Shown: positions 7,687 through 17,425, counted from the first letter of the stretch. The stretch: DNA of 64,000 nucleotides from Streptomyces hilarionis (GCF_024539675.1 NZ_JAHHIT010000041.1:1-64000); one strand, 5' to 3'. Numbers and translations are program-made. Notes: generated from the letters alone by a model not told the origin.

Positions 7687-9741
7687 ATGTCCTCCGACGC
7701 TCTCAGCAGACGCTCGGTGATGAAAGCCGCCGCCCTTGCCGGAGGGGGCGTCGCCCTCGGGCTGCCGCAGGCCCTGTGGCCCTCCACGGCCGAGGCCTAC
7801 AGCGTCCCCTCGAAGATGGACTGGTGGTACCGGGCCAGGTTCGGGATGTTCATCCACTTCGGGTCCTACTCGCAGCTCGGCCGGGGCGAGTGGGCGTTCG
7901 ACAGTCAGCGGTGGAGCAAGGCCGACTACCAGGTCCGGGTCACCAAGGACTTCGCCCCGGCCCGGTTCGACGCCGACGCCATCGCCGAACTGGCCGAGCA
8001 CGCCGGAATGAAGTACCTGGTGATCACCGCCAAGCATCACGAGGGCTTCGCGATGTGGAACTCCGACGTCCCCGGCTTCACCGACACCACGGGCGCCGAG
8101 CAGTACAACCTGCACGACTACAACGGCTTCCGGGGCGACCCGCTCATGGACCTCAAGTCGGCGTGCGAGAGCCGGGGGATCCGGTTCTGCCTGTACTACT
8201 CGATACTCGACTGGAACCACCCCTCCCAGACCGACCGTCACCAGGGCGGTCTCACCACGATGGCCTCGCAGGCCGCCCGCACCGCCTACATCGCGGACAT
8301 GAAGGCGCAGCTCCAGGAGCTCCTGGACCGGTACGACCCGGCCCTGCTGTGGTTCGACGGCGACTGGTTCGGCGAGCCGGCCGACCCCACACTGGAGGAC
8401 TGGTGGCTGTCGTCGGACGGCGTCGGCCTCTACGACTGGCTGATCGCCCGCAAGCCCGGCCTCGTCGTCAACGAGCGGGTCAAGCGGGACCACGGCCTCG
8501 GGGACTACGCGGTCGCGGAGTTCGGGATACCCGCGGAGCCGATGGGCCGCCCCTGGGAGCGGTGCTCCACCATGAACGGCGCCTGGGGCTACGACGCGTC
8601 CCGTGAGAACTCCTACCGGCCGGTGAAGGACGTCGTCCAGGAACTCGTCACGGTGGTCTCCCGGGACGGCAACCTCCTGCTGAACATCGGCCCCAGGGGC
8701 GACGGTTCGGTCACCCCGGGAACCCGGACCGTCCTCGACGGCCTGGCCGCGTGGATGTCGACGCACGGCGACAGCGTGCACGGGACCAGCGGCAGCCCGT
8801 TCGCCGCCGAACCCTCGTGGGGGAAGATCACCAAGAAGGACGGCAAGCTCTTCGCCCACGTCTTCACCTGGCCTGCGGACGGCCGGCTGCGGATCCCGGC
8901 GATCGACAATGCGATCAGCCGCGTCCATCTGATGAACGACCCGTCGGTGTCCCTGCCGTACACGGTCACCGACCAGATCGTCGTCACCGTGCCGGCCGCG
9001 GCGCCCGACGCCGCCGACTCCGTGGTGTGCGTCGAGGTCGAGGGGATGCCCGTGCGGGTCGCGGCCACGGTGTTCGGGGACGTCGGCTACGGGGGCGCCC
9101 GCGCCGTGCTGCCGCTGGGCGACTACCGGGCGTCCCAGCTGTCCGCCGCCGGTCTCGGGCCCGCCATGATCTCCTCCCTCCTGCTGCCCGACGGCTACCG
9201 GGTGACGGGCTACTCCGGCGACGACTTCACCGGCACCGCCTGGACGTTCGCCGCGGACACCCCCGACCTGCGGGCGACCGGCACCAACGACGCCATCGTG
9301 TCGCTGAGGGTGACGTTCGGCCCCGACAGGTACTTCCGCCTGGCCAACGTCACGAACCACCTGGTGCTGGACAGCGGCGGCAAGGTCGCGGGCGGCTCCC
9401 CCCTGAAGCAGTGGGAGGCGGTGGAACACACCAACCTCCAGTGGCGGGCGATCGAGCTCGGCAACGGCTACTACCGGCTCGTCAACCGCACCAACGGCAT
9501 GGTCGCCGACGGCTGGGGCGCCACCGCCGACGGAGACCCGGCCCGGCAGAAGGCCTGGGACGGCGGCGACACCCAGCAGTGGCTGATCACCGACCGAGGT
9601 CAGGGCCGGTACTCCATCGCCAACCGCAGCACGGGTCTCGTCCTCGACGGCGGCGGCATGGTCGCGGAGGGGACGGTCGCCAAGCAGTGGACGTGGCAGC
9701 AGAGCACCAACCTGCTGTGGACGTTCCGTCCGGTGGCCTGA
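7687..9741 (+). CDS. Tat-exported alpha-L-fucosidase (GH29) with crystallin-like and ricin-type modules
   Basis: A 684-residue retaining glycosidase predicted to release alpha-L-fucose outside the cell. A twin-arginine signal (SRRSVMKAAALAGGG, cleavage near STAEA) is followed by the GH29 barrel (about 40-370) with FGMFIHFGSYS, ITAKHHEGFAMWNS and the nucleophile motif WFDGDW (Asp224). A small sheet domain follows, then a beta/gamma-crystallin-like segment (about 455-545, GDVGYGGARAVLPLGDY and GYRVTGYSGDDFTG) and a C-terminal ricin/CBM13-type trefoil (about 550-684, repeated Y-R-L-V-N and Q-W motifs) that should bind carbohydrate. Start ATG 7687 has a modest GGAG site. No sugar-transport genes adjoin it. 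Confidence 0.9.
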   Translation: MSSDALSRRSVMKAAALAGGGVALGLPQALWPSTAEAYSVPSKMDWWYRARFGMFIHFGSYSQLGRGEWAFDSQRWSKADYQVRVTKDFAPARFDADAIAELAEHAGMKYLVITAKHHEGFAMWNSDVPGFTDTTGAEQYNLHDYNGFRGDPLMDLKSACESRGIRFCLYYSILDWNHPSQTDRHQGGLTTMASQAARTAYIADMKAQLQELLDRYDPALLWFDGDWFGEPADPTLEDWWLSSDGVGLYDWLIARKPGLVVNERVKRDHGLGDYAVAEFGIPAEPMGRPWERCSTMNGAWGYDASRENSYRPVKDVVQELVTVVSRDGNLLLNIGPRGDGSVTPGTRTVLDGLAAWMSTHGDSVHGTSGSPFAAEPSWGKITKKDGKLFAHVFTWPADGRLRIPAIDNAISRVHLMNDPSVSLPYTVTDQIVVTVPAAAPDAADSVVCVEVEGMPVRVAATVFGDVGYGGARAVLPLGDYRASQLSAAGLGPAMISSLLLPDGYRVTGYSGDDFTGTAWTFAADTPDLRATGTNDAIVSLRVTFGPDRYFRLANVTNHLVLDSGGKVAGGSPLKQWEAVEHTNLQWRAIELGNGYYRLVNRTNGMVADGWGATADGDPARQKAWDGGDTQQWLITDRGQGRYSIANRSTGLVLDGGGMVAEGTVAKQWTWQQSTNLLWTFRPVA

Positions 9742-9837
9742 CCCGCGCCGCCCCGCGGCCGCACGGCCGAAGCCGCGGCCTGCGGGCGCGCACGAGTCGG
9801 TGGGCGCCCGCCATGCCACGGCGGACGCCCGGGCCGG

Positions 9838-10164
9838 TCAGCGACCGAGGGCGTGCGTCAGCTCCTGTTTGTTCATCGAGGAACGACCGCTGATGCCGCG
9901 CTTGCGCGCCTCCGCGTACAACTGGTCCCTCGTCGGCCCCTGCGCGCCCCGGTGCGAGCGCTCACCGCCGCGTCGCGACGCGGACTTGGGGTCCTGGACC
10001 GACGTCCTGCTCGCCGTCCTCGACTCCCCGGAGCGGGCCCGTTCCTTGTTGACGGTGCGCGCCGCGATCTCCTTGGCCCGGCCCTTCGAGGCGCCGCGCT
10101 TCTCGGCGCCCTCCTTGATGTGCTCGTACTGGCGCTCGCGCTTCGCGCTGGAACCCTGGGGCAT
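9838..10164 (-). CDS. Small basic protein with Rho-N/SAP-like C-terminus ('plasmid stabilization protein' type)
   Basis: A 108-residue, strongly basic, soluble protein. The middle (RGASKGRAKEIAARTVNKERARSG) is Lys/Arg-rich and the end (TRDQLYAEARKRGISGRSSM) is a helix-extended-loop-helix pattern seen in Rho N-terminal and SAP nucleic-acid-binding motifs. Homologues are commonly annotated as plasmid stabilization proteins in actinobacteria, although no such function has been shown. The ATG at 10164 follows AAAGGAG; a longer reading is possible but has no ribosome site. Monocistronic; role unknown, nucleic-acid binding inferred. Confidence 0.75.
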   Translation of the reverse strand: MPQGSSAKRERQYEHIKEGAEKRGASKGRAKEIAARTVNKERARSGESRTASRTSVQDPKSASRRGGERSHRGAQGPTRDQLYAEARKRGISGRSSMNKQELTHALGR

Positions 10165-10429
10165 GACGGTCTCCTTTCGGGCGGGTGCGGCCGTGGTCGG
10201 CCGCACCCGCGTCCCGGCTGACGTTCGCGTCCCCGCCGTCCGGCGCCCGGCGCCCGGGCCGGGAACGCGCTCACCCCATCTCACGCAGGGGCCCGCGGGG
10301 TGTGCGAGCAGGCAGCCACCGAACGGATGAAGGAGCCAGGCGCCGCCGTGCGCGCGTCCGGCCCGGGCCCCGGGAGGGAGATCGGCAAAGGGGGCGCTGA
10401 CCAGCCGAGACGTGACCCGTCGGGCGTTG

Positions 10430-11830
10430 TCAGTACACGACGGCGAAGGTGGCGTCCGCGCGGTCGGTGGCCGTGGCGATCGGGTCGATGCGCAGGACGT
10501 AGTCCGCGTGCCGGATGTAGCGGGTGGGGAAGTTGTGCGAGCGGAACGACGCCCACGTGGAGTCGGCGAGGCCGGCCTCCTGGTGGAAGGTGGCGTCCTG
10601 GGCGAACGTCCCGGTCCCGTCGTTGACGTCCAGCCTGAGCTGGTAGCTGTAGTGCCGCAGATAGCGGGTCGGTTGGGTCAGGGACTGGAAGGACACCCCG
10701 GACCCGTCGGCCAGGCCGGGGACGAGCTTCCACTGGGAGTCGGTGAACGGGTCGAAGGGATAGGCGTCGATGCGGCCGACGTAGTCCGCGTGCCGGACGT
10801 AACGTCCCGGGAAGTTGTACGACTTGATCCTGTTCCACGCCGGGGCGCCCCACTTGGCGACCATGTTGTCGTACACGGTCGAGGAGATCGGCTGGATGCC
10901 GCAGTGCTTGGAGTTGAGCGGCTGGGTGTAGAGGCGCTGGTCGAGGGCGGTCCAGGAGCCCGCCGCGAGGTCGCCGCTCTGCCAGGCGTAGAAGACGCCG
11001 TTGGGCGTGTACGTGTCGCCCCACAGGTACCAGGATCCCGAGGTGAGGGACCTGACCAGGGTCGGAGCCTCGGTGCCGCCGTGCGAGACGGCGGTGCTGA
11101 ACGGCGTGAAGCTCCCCGGGTTCAGCGACGTGGAGCGGGCGCCGACGAGCGTCCCGTTCTTCTTGAAGTACAGGTAGTTGACGCCGTTCACCCCGACGGC
11201 CATGTCGCCGTCGATCACGTCGTAGCCGGGGTCGAAGAAGACCTGAGGGGCCGAGGCGGTGACGAAGTCGGTCGTGTAGTTGACCATGATGACGTTGTGA
11301 CCGCTGCTGTTGACGGCGGAATAGATGAGCGCGTACTGGCCGCGGCCCGCGTCCCAGAACGCCTCCGGCGCCCAGCTGTGGGTGTTCATGTCGTGCAGTT
11401 TCAGCCGGTGGTAGCCGGTGAAGGTGCGCAGGTCGGTGGAGTTCCAGACGTGGACGTACTGGCTGACGTAGTTCCAGTCGGTGCCCTTGAGGTCGGTGGC
11501 GAGCACGACGAAGGTGCCGTCCTGCTTGCGCAGGATGAACGGGTCCCGCAGGCCCAGGGCGCCCTCGGTCGGGGTGACCACCGGCTTGTTCTGGTTCAGC
11601 GGCGTCCACTGCAAGCCGTCCCGGCTGACGGCCAGGTGCAGGCCGTAGTCGGCTTCCAGCATGGTCGTGGACTCGGTGAAGTACGCCATGGCGTACGCCG
11701 AGTCCGCGGCGTGGGCGGCGCCCGCCCCGAAGGACAGGTCGGCGGCCACGGCGGCCAGGGGGACACCGGCGGCCATGCCGAGGAACCGTCGACGGGACGG
11801 CGGGGAGTCGGGCCGGGGACCTGTGCTCAT
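10430..11830 (-). CDS. Tat-exported glycoside hydrolase family 43 with AbfB (CBM42) domain
   Basis: A 466-residue secreted enzyme. The twin-arginine motif SRRRFLG (12-18) and a hydrophobic core ending in AHA form the signal. The catalytic part (about 45-310) is a GH43-type five-bladed propeller with LRDPFILRKQDGTFVVLATD and SWAPEAFWD; the family attacks arabinose- or xylose-containing polymers. The C-terminal 135 residues form an AbfB arabinose-binding trefoil, with three repeats of the type N-F-P-x-R-Y-(V/I)-R-H-A-D-Y. Arabinofuranosidase or related activity is likely; exact substrate is not determined. I chose the ATG at 11830 because GGAG lies just upstream and the Tat signal follows; an earlier ATG at 11893 would bury it. 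Confidence 0.9.
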   Translation of the reverse strand: MSTGPRPDSPPSRRRFLGMAAGVPLAAVAADLSFGAGAAHAADSAYAMAYFTESTTMLEADYGLHLAVSRDGLQWTPLNQNKPVVTPTEGALGLRDPFILRKQDGTFVVLATDLKGTDWNYVSQYVHVWNSTDLRTFTGYHRLKLHDMNTHSWAPEAFWDAGRGQYALIYSAVNSSGHNVIMVNYTTDFVTASAPQVFFDPGYDVIDGDMAVGVNGVNYLYFKKNGTLVGARSTSLNPGSFTPFSTAVSHGGTEAPTLVRSLTSGSWYLWGDTYTPNGVFYAWQSGDLAAGSWTALDQRLYTQPLNSKHCGIQPISSTVYDNMVAKWGAPAWNRIKSYNFPGRYVRHADYVGRIDAYPFDPFTDSQWKLVPGLADGSGVSFQSLTQPTRYLRHYSYQLRLDVNDGTGTFAQDATFHQEAGLADSTWASFRSHNFPTRYIRHADYVLRIDPIATATDRADATFAVVY

Positions 11831-11875
11831 CTGCTCTCCAAGGGAGCCGTGCGGACGGGCGGAAAGCGTGTGCTC

Positions 11876-11891
11876 GTCCGGTATATCGGAC
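11876..11891. promoter_or_regulatory. Inverted repeat upstream of the GH43 gene
   Basis: GTCCG-gtatat-CGGAC, with perfect 5-bp arms and an AT-rich centre, lies 46 bp before the GH43 start. The centre could overlap a minus-strand -10 element. Candidate operator; the regulator is unknown. The rest of 11831-12146 has no recognisable gene. Confidence 0.35.
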
Positions 11892-12146
11892 ATGGTTCGG
11901 CAGTTCGGTCAGAAGGTAGGGGTGAGGAAGGAGTGGGTCAATGGTTCTGTCGTCCGTCGCCGGACTTTGTGCCGGCGGCCCGGGACACGGAGCGGCCATT
12001 CGCCCCGCCCGCCCGGCCCCGTCCCGCCCCATCCCGTTCCGGGGCGCACCGTGTGGGCGGCGCGCGGGCGGCCGCCCGTCGCTTCTCTGGCGGTGACAGC
12101 GGGAAACCCGCTCGACCCCGGCGCCCGCCGGACGTGATCCTTGGGC

Positions 12147-12698
12147 ATGGAGTTCTTCTGTCACCACCGCGACCGGGCCGGCTCCCTGGGACTACGCGAC
12201 GAACTGCTGGAAGCGCACTGGGCCTATATGGACGGTTTCGCCAACGAGTTGATCGCCCGCGGGCCGACCTTCGCCGACGACGGCGACACGCCCACCGGCA
12301 GCGTGCACATCGTCGACCTGCCCGATCCCGCGGCGGCCCGCGCCTTCGCCTTCGACGAGCCGAACCACCAGGCGGGCGTCTACCGGGACGTGCTGCTGCG
12401 ACGGTGGCGCAACACGCTGGGGCGCACCATGTGGGACTTCCCCGGCGGCCGGACCGGCGGCAACCGGTATCTGGTGCTCGGCCTGGGGGAGGGGGAGCCG
12501 GTCGACCTGGAGGCGCCGCCCGGCCGGGACGACCTGATCGCCCATGGGCCCCTGCTCTCCGACGACGGCGCCACCTGGCTGGGCACGGCGGTGCTGCTGC
12601 GGGCCCCCGACCCGCGGGCGGCGCGCGCCGTCCTGACCGTGGACCGGTACGCCGAGGTGGAGGTGCACCACTGGCAGTTCGGCGGGCGGCCCACCTGA
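12147..12698 (+). CDS. YciI-like dimeric alpha/beta-barrel protein, duplicated
   Basis: A 183-residue protein made of two similar halves, each with the YciI pattern: an opening strand, a helix, then [30 protein letters not shown] in the first half and [30 protein letters not shown] in the second. The DDG loop followed by a hydrophobic strand and a D-P-x-A-A-R-A helix is the YciI/ferredoxin-like fold. Enzymatic roles in this family are poorly known. ATG 12147 has no clear ribosome site (an in-frame TTG is 6 bp upstream), so it may be leaderless. Single gene. Confidence 0.75.
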   Translation: MEFFCHHRDRAGSLGLRDELLEAHWAYMDGFANELIARGPTFADDGDTPTGSVHIVDLPDPAAARAFAFDEPNHQAGVYRDVLLRRWRNTLGRTMWDFPGGRTGGNRYLVLGLGEGEPVDLEAPPGRDDLIAHGPLLSDDGATWLGTAVLLRAPDPRAARAVLTVDRYAEVEVHHWQFGGRPT

Positions 12699-12777
12699 GG
12701 AGGGACGCCCGGGCCTGCCGGGGCCCGGGCGACGTCGTTCCGTAGGTTCGGGCGCCGCCGGCGGCGCGTCGCCGGTG

Positions 12778-12858
12778 ACGGCAGCGCTCTGCCGTTATAC
12801 CGTTGTGATCAGCAGTCGTGGTTCCGAAGTCCCGTTCGCCCGTGATTGCCGTCACGGG
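12778..12858 (+). promoter_or_regulatory. Promoter and structured 5' leader of the cold-shock gene
   Basis: Two perfect 7-bp hairpins lie here: ACGGCAG-cgct-CTGCCGT (12778-12795) and CCCGTGA-ttgccg-TCACGGG (12839-12858). TTATACC (12795-12801), between them, could be a -10 element. If transcription starts near 12808 the leader is about 140 nt, a length typical of cold-shock mRNAs whose leaders refold with temperature. Confidence 0.45.
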
Positions 12859-12948
12859 TGTTCTTGCTGTTCAGCGTCTCTCCGGACCAGGGCGATCACC
12901 TCCCGGTCACGCAGGGTGCGTGCCGGTCTTCCCTCGAAGGAGACGGTC

Positions 12949-13152
12949 ATGGCCAAAGGCACTGTGAAGTGGTTCAACAGCGAGAAAGGCTTCGGGTTCA
13001 TCGAGCAGGAGGGCGGCGGCCCCGACGTCTTCGCCCACTACTCCAACATCGCCAGCCAGGGGTACCGCGAGTTGCAGGAAGGCCAGAAGGTCGAGTTCGA
13101 CGTGACCCAGGGCCAGAAGGGCCCGCAGGCGGAGAACATCCGCCCCGCCTGA
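12949..13152 (+). CDS. cspA: Cold-shock protein (CspA family)
   Basis: A 67-residue cold-shock domain, [18 protein letters not shown] at the start, containing RNP1 (KGFGFI) and RNP2 (VFAHYS, in place of the common VFVHFS) RNA-binding motifs and ending AENIRPA. It should bind single-stranded RNA/DNA as an RNA chaperone. Strong ribosome site GAAGGAGA 6 bp before ATG. It is monocistronic, between a structured leader and a hairpin terminator. Streptomycetes carry several near-identical copies, so the symbol denotes the family rather than a specific orthologue. Confidence 0.95.
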   Translation: MAKGTVKWFNSEKGFGFIEQEGGGPDVFAHYSNIASQGYRELQEGQKVEFDVTQGQKGPQAENIRPA

Positions 13153-13166
13153 CGCCCGGTTCACCA

Positions 13167-13197
13167 GGCCCGGCGCCCCGCACGGGGACGCCGGGCC
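13167..13197 (+). terminator. Terminator of the cold-shock gene
   Basis: GGCCCGGCG-CCCCG-ca-CGGGG-a-CGCCGGGCC forms a 14-bp stem with one bulged base, followed by TT, 14 bp after the stop codon. Confidence 0.85.
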
Positions 13198-13355
13198 TTC
13201 CCGTGCCCGGCGTCGCACGACGAGCGGGCGGGCGTACTCAGCCGAGGTGAGTACCCGGCCCCATGCCGGACGGACCCTCCCGACGCGAGGATCGGTGCAG
13301 CGGCGCGGACCACACGCGCCGACCGGATCCCGTTGTGACAGTTGCGGAGAATCTC

Positions 13356-13808
13356 ATGTCCCGACGCATGGCCCTTTCCGTCGCCGCCGGCGCCGTCGTC
13401 CTCGTGGGCGCCGGCGCGTACGCCCTCGCCTACGCCGGCGAGCAGCCTCCGGCGCTGACCCACGCCACCGCCCGCTACACCGCCCCCGAGGGAGGCCGCG
13501 ACGGCTCGCTGACCTTCACCGCCTTCGTCACGGCGTCCTCCGGCGTCAAGGACGTGAAGGTGCTGGCCTGGCCGCAGAACTCCTCGCTCGGGCGGGACGA
13601 GCCGACCGCGAAGGACATGGCCGCGGCGGAGCCGGCCGTCTGCAAGCCCTTCAAGAAGCACACCGCGACCTGCACCTACACCGTCCCGACCACCGCTTCC
13701 GACGCCGAGTCCGCACCGCGCGGCGTCTGGCACGTCGCCGTCCTCGCCACCGCACGCAACGGCACCATCGCCCTCGACGCCCGGGCGGCCGACTTCCTCG
13801 TCAAGTGA
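13356..13808 (+). CDS. Exported DUF5707-type protein
   Basis: A 150-residue protein with an N-terminal signal or anchor (MALSVAAGAVVLVGAGAYALAYAG), followed by an all-beta, immunoglobulin-like region: DGSLTFTAFVTASSGVKDVKVLAWP, a central pair of cysteines (VCKPF...ATCTYTV) likely to form a disulfide, and a final strand block VWHVAVLATARNGTIALDARAADF. I recognise this as the Streptomyces-specific DUF5707 family; function unknown, cell-surface location inferred. Start ATG 13356 follows GCGGAGA and places the signal peptide at the very N-terminus; longer readings have no ribosome site. Confidence 0.75.
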   Translation: MSRRMALSVAAGAVVLVGAGAYALAYAGEQPPALTHATARYTAPEGGRDGSLTFTAFVTASSGVKDVKVLAWPQNSSLGRDEPTAKDMAAAEPAVCKPFKKHTATCTYTVPTTASDAESAPRGVWHVAVLATARNGTIALDARAADFLVK

Positions 13809-13894
13809 CCGCAACGGCACGCCGCTTCGCCGGGGCGACCACGAGGGCGGGCGGTGGGGACGCCGGCCGGCGTCCCCACCACGGCGGACCGTGC

Positions 13895-14266
13895 TCAGCG
13901 GGTGTCGATCCAGCGCCGGACCGCGTCGTTGACGGTGTCGTCGAGGACGCTCAACGCCTCCACCGCGTGCAGGTCCCCGGCGGCGGGCGCGACTCCGGCC
14001 CGGATGAGTGCCGCGTGCAGTTCCAGACGTCGCCGGTCGGCGGGAGCCATCGCCGACGGCAGCCGCCGGCTCGGGTCGGGAGCAGGCCACAGCGGCTCCT
14101 CCTCGGCGGCCCGCCCCTGCGGCGGCACCCGCCAGTCCTCGTCCCCCCACTCCTGCGCCGACTCCGTCCCGCCCAGGGCCTCCCGCGCGTCGACACCGCA
14201 GCGGTAGGGGTCCAGGATCAGCCCGGGCACCGTCACGGCGGTCGGTGAATACTGCCAGTCCCGCAT
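13895..14266 (-). CDS. Hypothetical soluble protein
   Basis: A 123-residue protein starting [19 protein letters not shown] and ending in a helical stretch ([19 protein letters not shown]). It is acidic, has no signal peptide or membrane segment, and matches no family I recognise. GGAGG lies 6 bp ahead of the ATG at 14266, and codon usage is normal for the host, so it is probably a real gene. It is convergent with the DUF5707 gene and divergent from the permease. Confidence 0.65.
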   Translation of the reverse strand: MRDWQYSPTAVTVPGLILDPYRCGVDAREALGGTESAQEWGDEDWRVPPQGRAAEEEPLWPAPDPSRRLPSAMAPADRRRLELHAALIRAGVAPAAGDLHAVEALSVLDDTVNDAVRRWIDTR

Positions 14267-14570
14267 ACAACCTCCAGCGTTCGGCGTTCGCTCGCAGTGC
14301 AGGAGGCGCTCAGGCCGGCCGGCAGTTGCGGGCCCGGCGGTGAACCACCCGAACGCCCCCAAACGCATCTCGTCACATCACCACGCCGCCCGGCGTCGCC
14401 GATTCGCCGCGCACACCCCGTGCGAGACGGGGAAGAAGGGCGGGGGTGCGGGCTCCCCGCCGCCATCCCCACCCCCGGTGGGGCGGCGCCGGGGGAAGGC
14501 CGCATACTCGGTGATCGTCGCGGGGCCGTGGGGCCCCGCACGCCGTGCGGTGCGAAGGGTGCTGGGGGAC
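14267..14570. other. 304-bp promoter region between the hypothetical gene and the APC permease
   Basis: No gene is supported here. The stretch includes a small hairpin CCCCGT-gcgag-ACGGGG (14416-14432) and several G/C-runs before the permease start. I looked for the cyclic di-AMP (ydaO) riboswitch, which often precedes such permeases, and did not recognise its conserved segments. Confidence 0.4.
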
Positions 14571-16550
14571 ATGACCGACGTGAACGAGTTGGCCGCGGTG
14601 GACGTGGCCGAGGATCCTGCCGCGCCGAGACGCCAAGGCGGGGCTCTGGCGCAGTGGTTGCTGCGGCACAGGGTGCAGGCGGTCGACCCCGCGGCGGAGA
14701 CCGGCGCCGGCGAGTCCCACGCCTGGTGGAAGGTGATGTGCCTGACCGGCGTCGACTACTTCTCCAGCCTGGCCTACGTACCGGCCATCGCCGCCCTCGC
14801 GGCCGGCGCGGTGTCTCCGCTGGCGACGCTCCTGCTCGTCCTGCTGACGCTGCTGGGGATGCTGCCGATGTACCGGAGGGTGGCCGGCGAGAGCCCGCAC
14901 GGCGCAGGGTCGGTGGCGATGCTCGAGGACCTGCTGCCCTTTTGGCGGGGCAAGCTGTTCGTCCTGGTCCTGCTCGGGTTCGTGGTGACCTCGTGGATCA
15001 TCACGATCACCCTGTCCGCGGCCGACGCCTCCGTGCACCTCGTGGAGAGCTCCTACGCCCCGCACGCCCTCCAGGGCCACGAGGTCGTCATCACCGTGAC
15101 CCTCCTGCTCCTGCTCGGCGGGGTGTTCCTGCTCGGGTTCAGCGAGGCCGTGAGCGTGGCCATCCCCCTGGTCGCCGTCTTCCTGCTGCTCAACGCGGTG
15201 ACCATCGGCGTCGGCCTGGTGGACGTGTTCACCGACCCGCACGCCCTCTCGGGCTGGACCGACGCGCTCACCCAGGGCCGGGGACTCGGCGGTCTGGCCG
15301 GCCCCGCGGTGCTGGCCTTCCCGCTGCTGGTGCTGGGACTGTCCGGGTTCGAGACCGGGGTGAGCATGATGCCGCTCATCTCCGCCGAGGGCCGGAGCGC
15401 CGAGCAGCGGCTGAAGTCCCGCATCCGCAACGCGCGCAGGCTGCTCACGACCGCCGCGCTCGTGATGAGCGTCTATCTGCTGGCCGCGAGCTTCGTGACC
15501 ACCGTCCTCATCCCGCACAAGGAGTTCGAGGCGGGCGGCGCGGCCAACGGCCGGGCGCTCGCCTGGCTGGCCCACGAACACGTCGGGGAGGCCTTCGGCA
15601 CCGCCTACGACATCAGCACCATCCTGATCCTCTGGTTCGCCGGAGCCTCCGCGATGGCCGGGCTGGTCAACATCGTCCCGCGCTATCTCCCCGGATACGG
15701 CATGGCCCCCGAATGGGGGCGTGCGGTGCGGCCCGTCGTGCTGGTCTACACCGCCCTGTGCGTCATCATCACGATCGCCTTCGACGCCGACGTCGACGCC
15801 CAGGCCGGCGCCTACGCCACGGGCATCCTCGCGATGATGGTCTCCGGCGCCTTCGCCGTCACCGTCTCCGCGCTGCGCCGCCGTCAGCGCGCCCTGTGCG
15901 GGGTGTTCGGCGTGCTCACCGCCGTCCTCCTCTACGCGCTGGTGGCCAACGTGGTCGACAAGCCGGACGGCATCACCATCTCGGCGATGTTCATCGTCGG
16001 CATCGTCATCGTCTCGCTGATCTCGCGGATCTCCCGCACCACCGAACTGCGCGCCGACGCGATCGAGTTCGACGAGACGGCCCGCCGGTTCGTGGCCGAC
16101 ACTCTGGCCCACGACAACGCGATCAACATCATCACCAACCGCCGCCAGGCCGGGGACGCCGCCGAGTACGCGGACAAGGAGCGCGAGCAGCGTGACACCA
16201 ACCCGGTGCCCGGCCTCGCCGACGTCCTCTTCCTGGAGATCGACGTCGTGGACCCCTCCGACTTCAGCGAGACCCTCTCCGTCCGGGGCGTCGAGGTCGA
16301 CGGGCACCGGATCCTGCGGGCCGAAGCCCCCGCCGCGCCGAACGCCATCGCCGCGATCCTGCTCACCCTGCACGAGACCACCGGCGTGCGGCCGCACTGC
16401 TACTTCGCCTGGGCCGAGGGCAGCCCCCTGACCCACATGTTCCGCTACTTCCTGCTCGGCCGCGGCGACACCGCCCCCGTCACCCGCGAGATCATCCGCC
16501 GGCACCAGCCCGACCCCGCCCGCCGTCCGGGCATCCACGTCGCGGGCTGA
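14571..16550 (+). CDS. APC-superfamily amino-acid permease with C-terminal cytosolic domain
   Basis: A 659-residue integral membrane protein. After a 55-residue soluble N-terminus comes [24 protein letters not shown], the first broken helix of the APC fold, then about 12 hydrophobic segments to residue ~490. Loop motifs such as [13 protein letters not shown] and RIRNARRLL are typical of APC carriers. The last ~150 residues (after [15 protein letters not shown]) are soluble and may regulate transport. The substrate is presumably an amino acid or amine, not determinable. ATG 14571 follows GGGGGA; earlier in-frame ATGs have no ribosome site. Confidence 0.85.
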   Translation: MTDVNELAAVDVAEDPAAPRRQGGALAQWLLRHRVQAVDPAAETGAGESHAWWKVMCLTGVDYFSSLAYVPAIAALAAGAVSPLATLLLVLLTLLGMLPMYRRVAGESPHGAGSVAMLEDLLPFWRGKLFVLVLLGFVVTSWIITITLSAADASVHLVESSYAPHALQGHEVVITVTLLLLLGGVFLLGFSEAVSVAIPLVAVFLLLNAVTIGVGLVDVFTDPHALSGWTDALTQGRGLGGLAGPAVLAFPLLVLGLSGFETGVSMMPLISAEGRSAEQRLKSRIRNARRLLTTAALVMSVYLLAASFVTTVLIPHKEFEAGGAANGRALAWLAHEHVGEAFGTAYDISTILILWFAGASAMAGLVNIVPRYLPGYGMAPEWGRAVRPVVLVYTALCVIITIAFDADVDAQAGAYATGILAMMVSGAFAVTVSALRRRQRALCGVFGVLTAVLLYALVANVVDKPDGITISAMFIVGIVIVSLISRISRTTELRADAIEFDETARRFVADTLAHDNAINIITNRRQAGDAAEYADKEREQRDTNPVPGLADVLFLEIDVVDPSDFSETLSVRGVEVDGHRILRAEAPAAPNAIAAILLTLHETTGVRPHCYFAWAEGSPLTHMFRYFLLGRGDTAPVTREIIRRHQPDPARRPGIHVAG

Positions 16551-16587
16551 CGGCGACGGGCAGACGGCGACCGGCAGACGACGGGGC

Positions 16588-16611
16588 GGGCGGCACCGCG
16601 CGGTGCCGCCC
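16588..16611. terminator. Bidirectional terminator between permease and terD
   Basis: GGGCGGCACCG-cg-CGGTGCCGCCC is a perfect 24-bp palindrome 37 bp after the permease stop and 37 bp from the terD stop on the other strand, so it can serve both convergent genes. Confidence 0.8.
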
Positions 16612-16647
16612 CCGGCGGAGAGGCCGGACCGGGGGCGCGGGCGGGCG

Positions 16648-17232
16648 CTACTTGCTGACGGCGAAACGCATCAGGGCGTGCTCGTCCCCCTGCTTGATCT
16701 TGCCCGTCACGTTGACCACCTCGAGTTTCCAACTGCCGCCGATCCGGACCGCCTTGGCCACGGCGCAGCCGTTGTCCTGGGTCAGCAGGCTGGGCCATAT
16801 GTCGGCGACCTGCTGGGAGCTGCCGCCGGTCGCGTCGTAGACCTTGAAGCTGATGTTGCGCGCCTTCTGGAAGGAGCTGCCCTTCTTGTAGGCGGCGGCG
16901 ACGAACACGATCGACGTGATCTGGGACGGGATCCGTGCGAACTCGACGGTCACCGTCTCGTCGTCCCCGTCGCCGTGGCCGGTCTGGTTGTCGCCGCTGT
17001 GCACGAGCGAGCCGTTGCCCATCGGGTCGAGCGAGTCGAGACCCGCGAGGCGCACCGGATCGCCGCCCTGCATCGCCACGGCGATCAGGTCCAGGTCGGT
17101 GCCGGACTTGCGGCGCAGCTTGCCCAGCACCCCGCCGCTGCTGCCGGCGGTGGGATCCCAAGAGACCCCGATCGTCAGGCGCGTGACTCCGTCCAGGTCG
17201 GCCGGGCCGTCTTCCTTGGTGAGGGTGATCAT
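16648..17232 (-). CDS. terD: TerD-family protein
   Basis: A 194-residue TerD/CABP protein. Diagnostic features are LTIGVSWDP, DLDLIAVAM, the acidic Ca2+-binding loop HSGDNQTGHGDGDDE, and the block FVAAAYKKGSSFQKARNISFKVYD. TerD proteins are linked to tellurite resistance and, in Streptomyces, to calcium-dependent differentiation; they often occur in several copies and this one stands alone, away from a ter operon. ATG 17232 follows AAAGGATG about 10 bp upstream. Convergent with the permease. The paralogue cannot be assigned a specific role from sequence. Confidence 0.9.
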   Translation of the reverse strand: MITLTKEDGPADLDGVTRLTIGVSWDPTAGSSGGVLGKLRRKSGTDLDLIAVAMQGGDPVRLAGLDSLDPMGNGSLVHSGDNQTGHGDGDDETVTVEFARIPSQITSIVFVAAAYKKGSSFQKARNISFKVYDATGGSSQQVADIWPSLLTQDNGCAVAKAVRIGGSWKLEVVNVTGKIKQGDEHALMRFAVSK

Positions 17233-17425
17233 GTGTGGCTCATCCTTTTACGTGAAGGGACTACAACACGCAGAGCGTGTCCGAGGCCTTCCTGGTTCCC
17301 ACCCCGCCCCCGGGACCGGGGGCTGTGCGCAAGCCGGATCGTCGCCGTGAATTGTCCGAATCCCTGCGTGTCCTGATCCGGGATCCTATGCTGATGTGAA
17401 ATAGGACGATCTGGGGGGTTGCCTG

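Noticed and set aside
14267..14570. Possible riboswitch ahead of the APC permease
   Set aside because: The conserved segments of the c-di-AMP (ydaO) class were not recognised.
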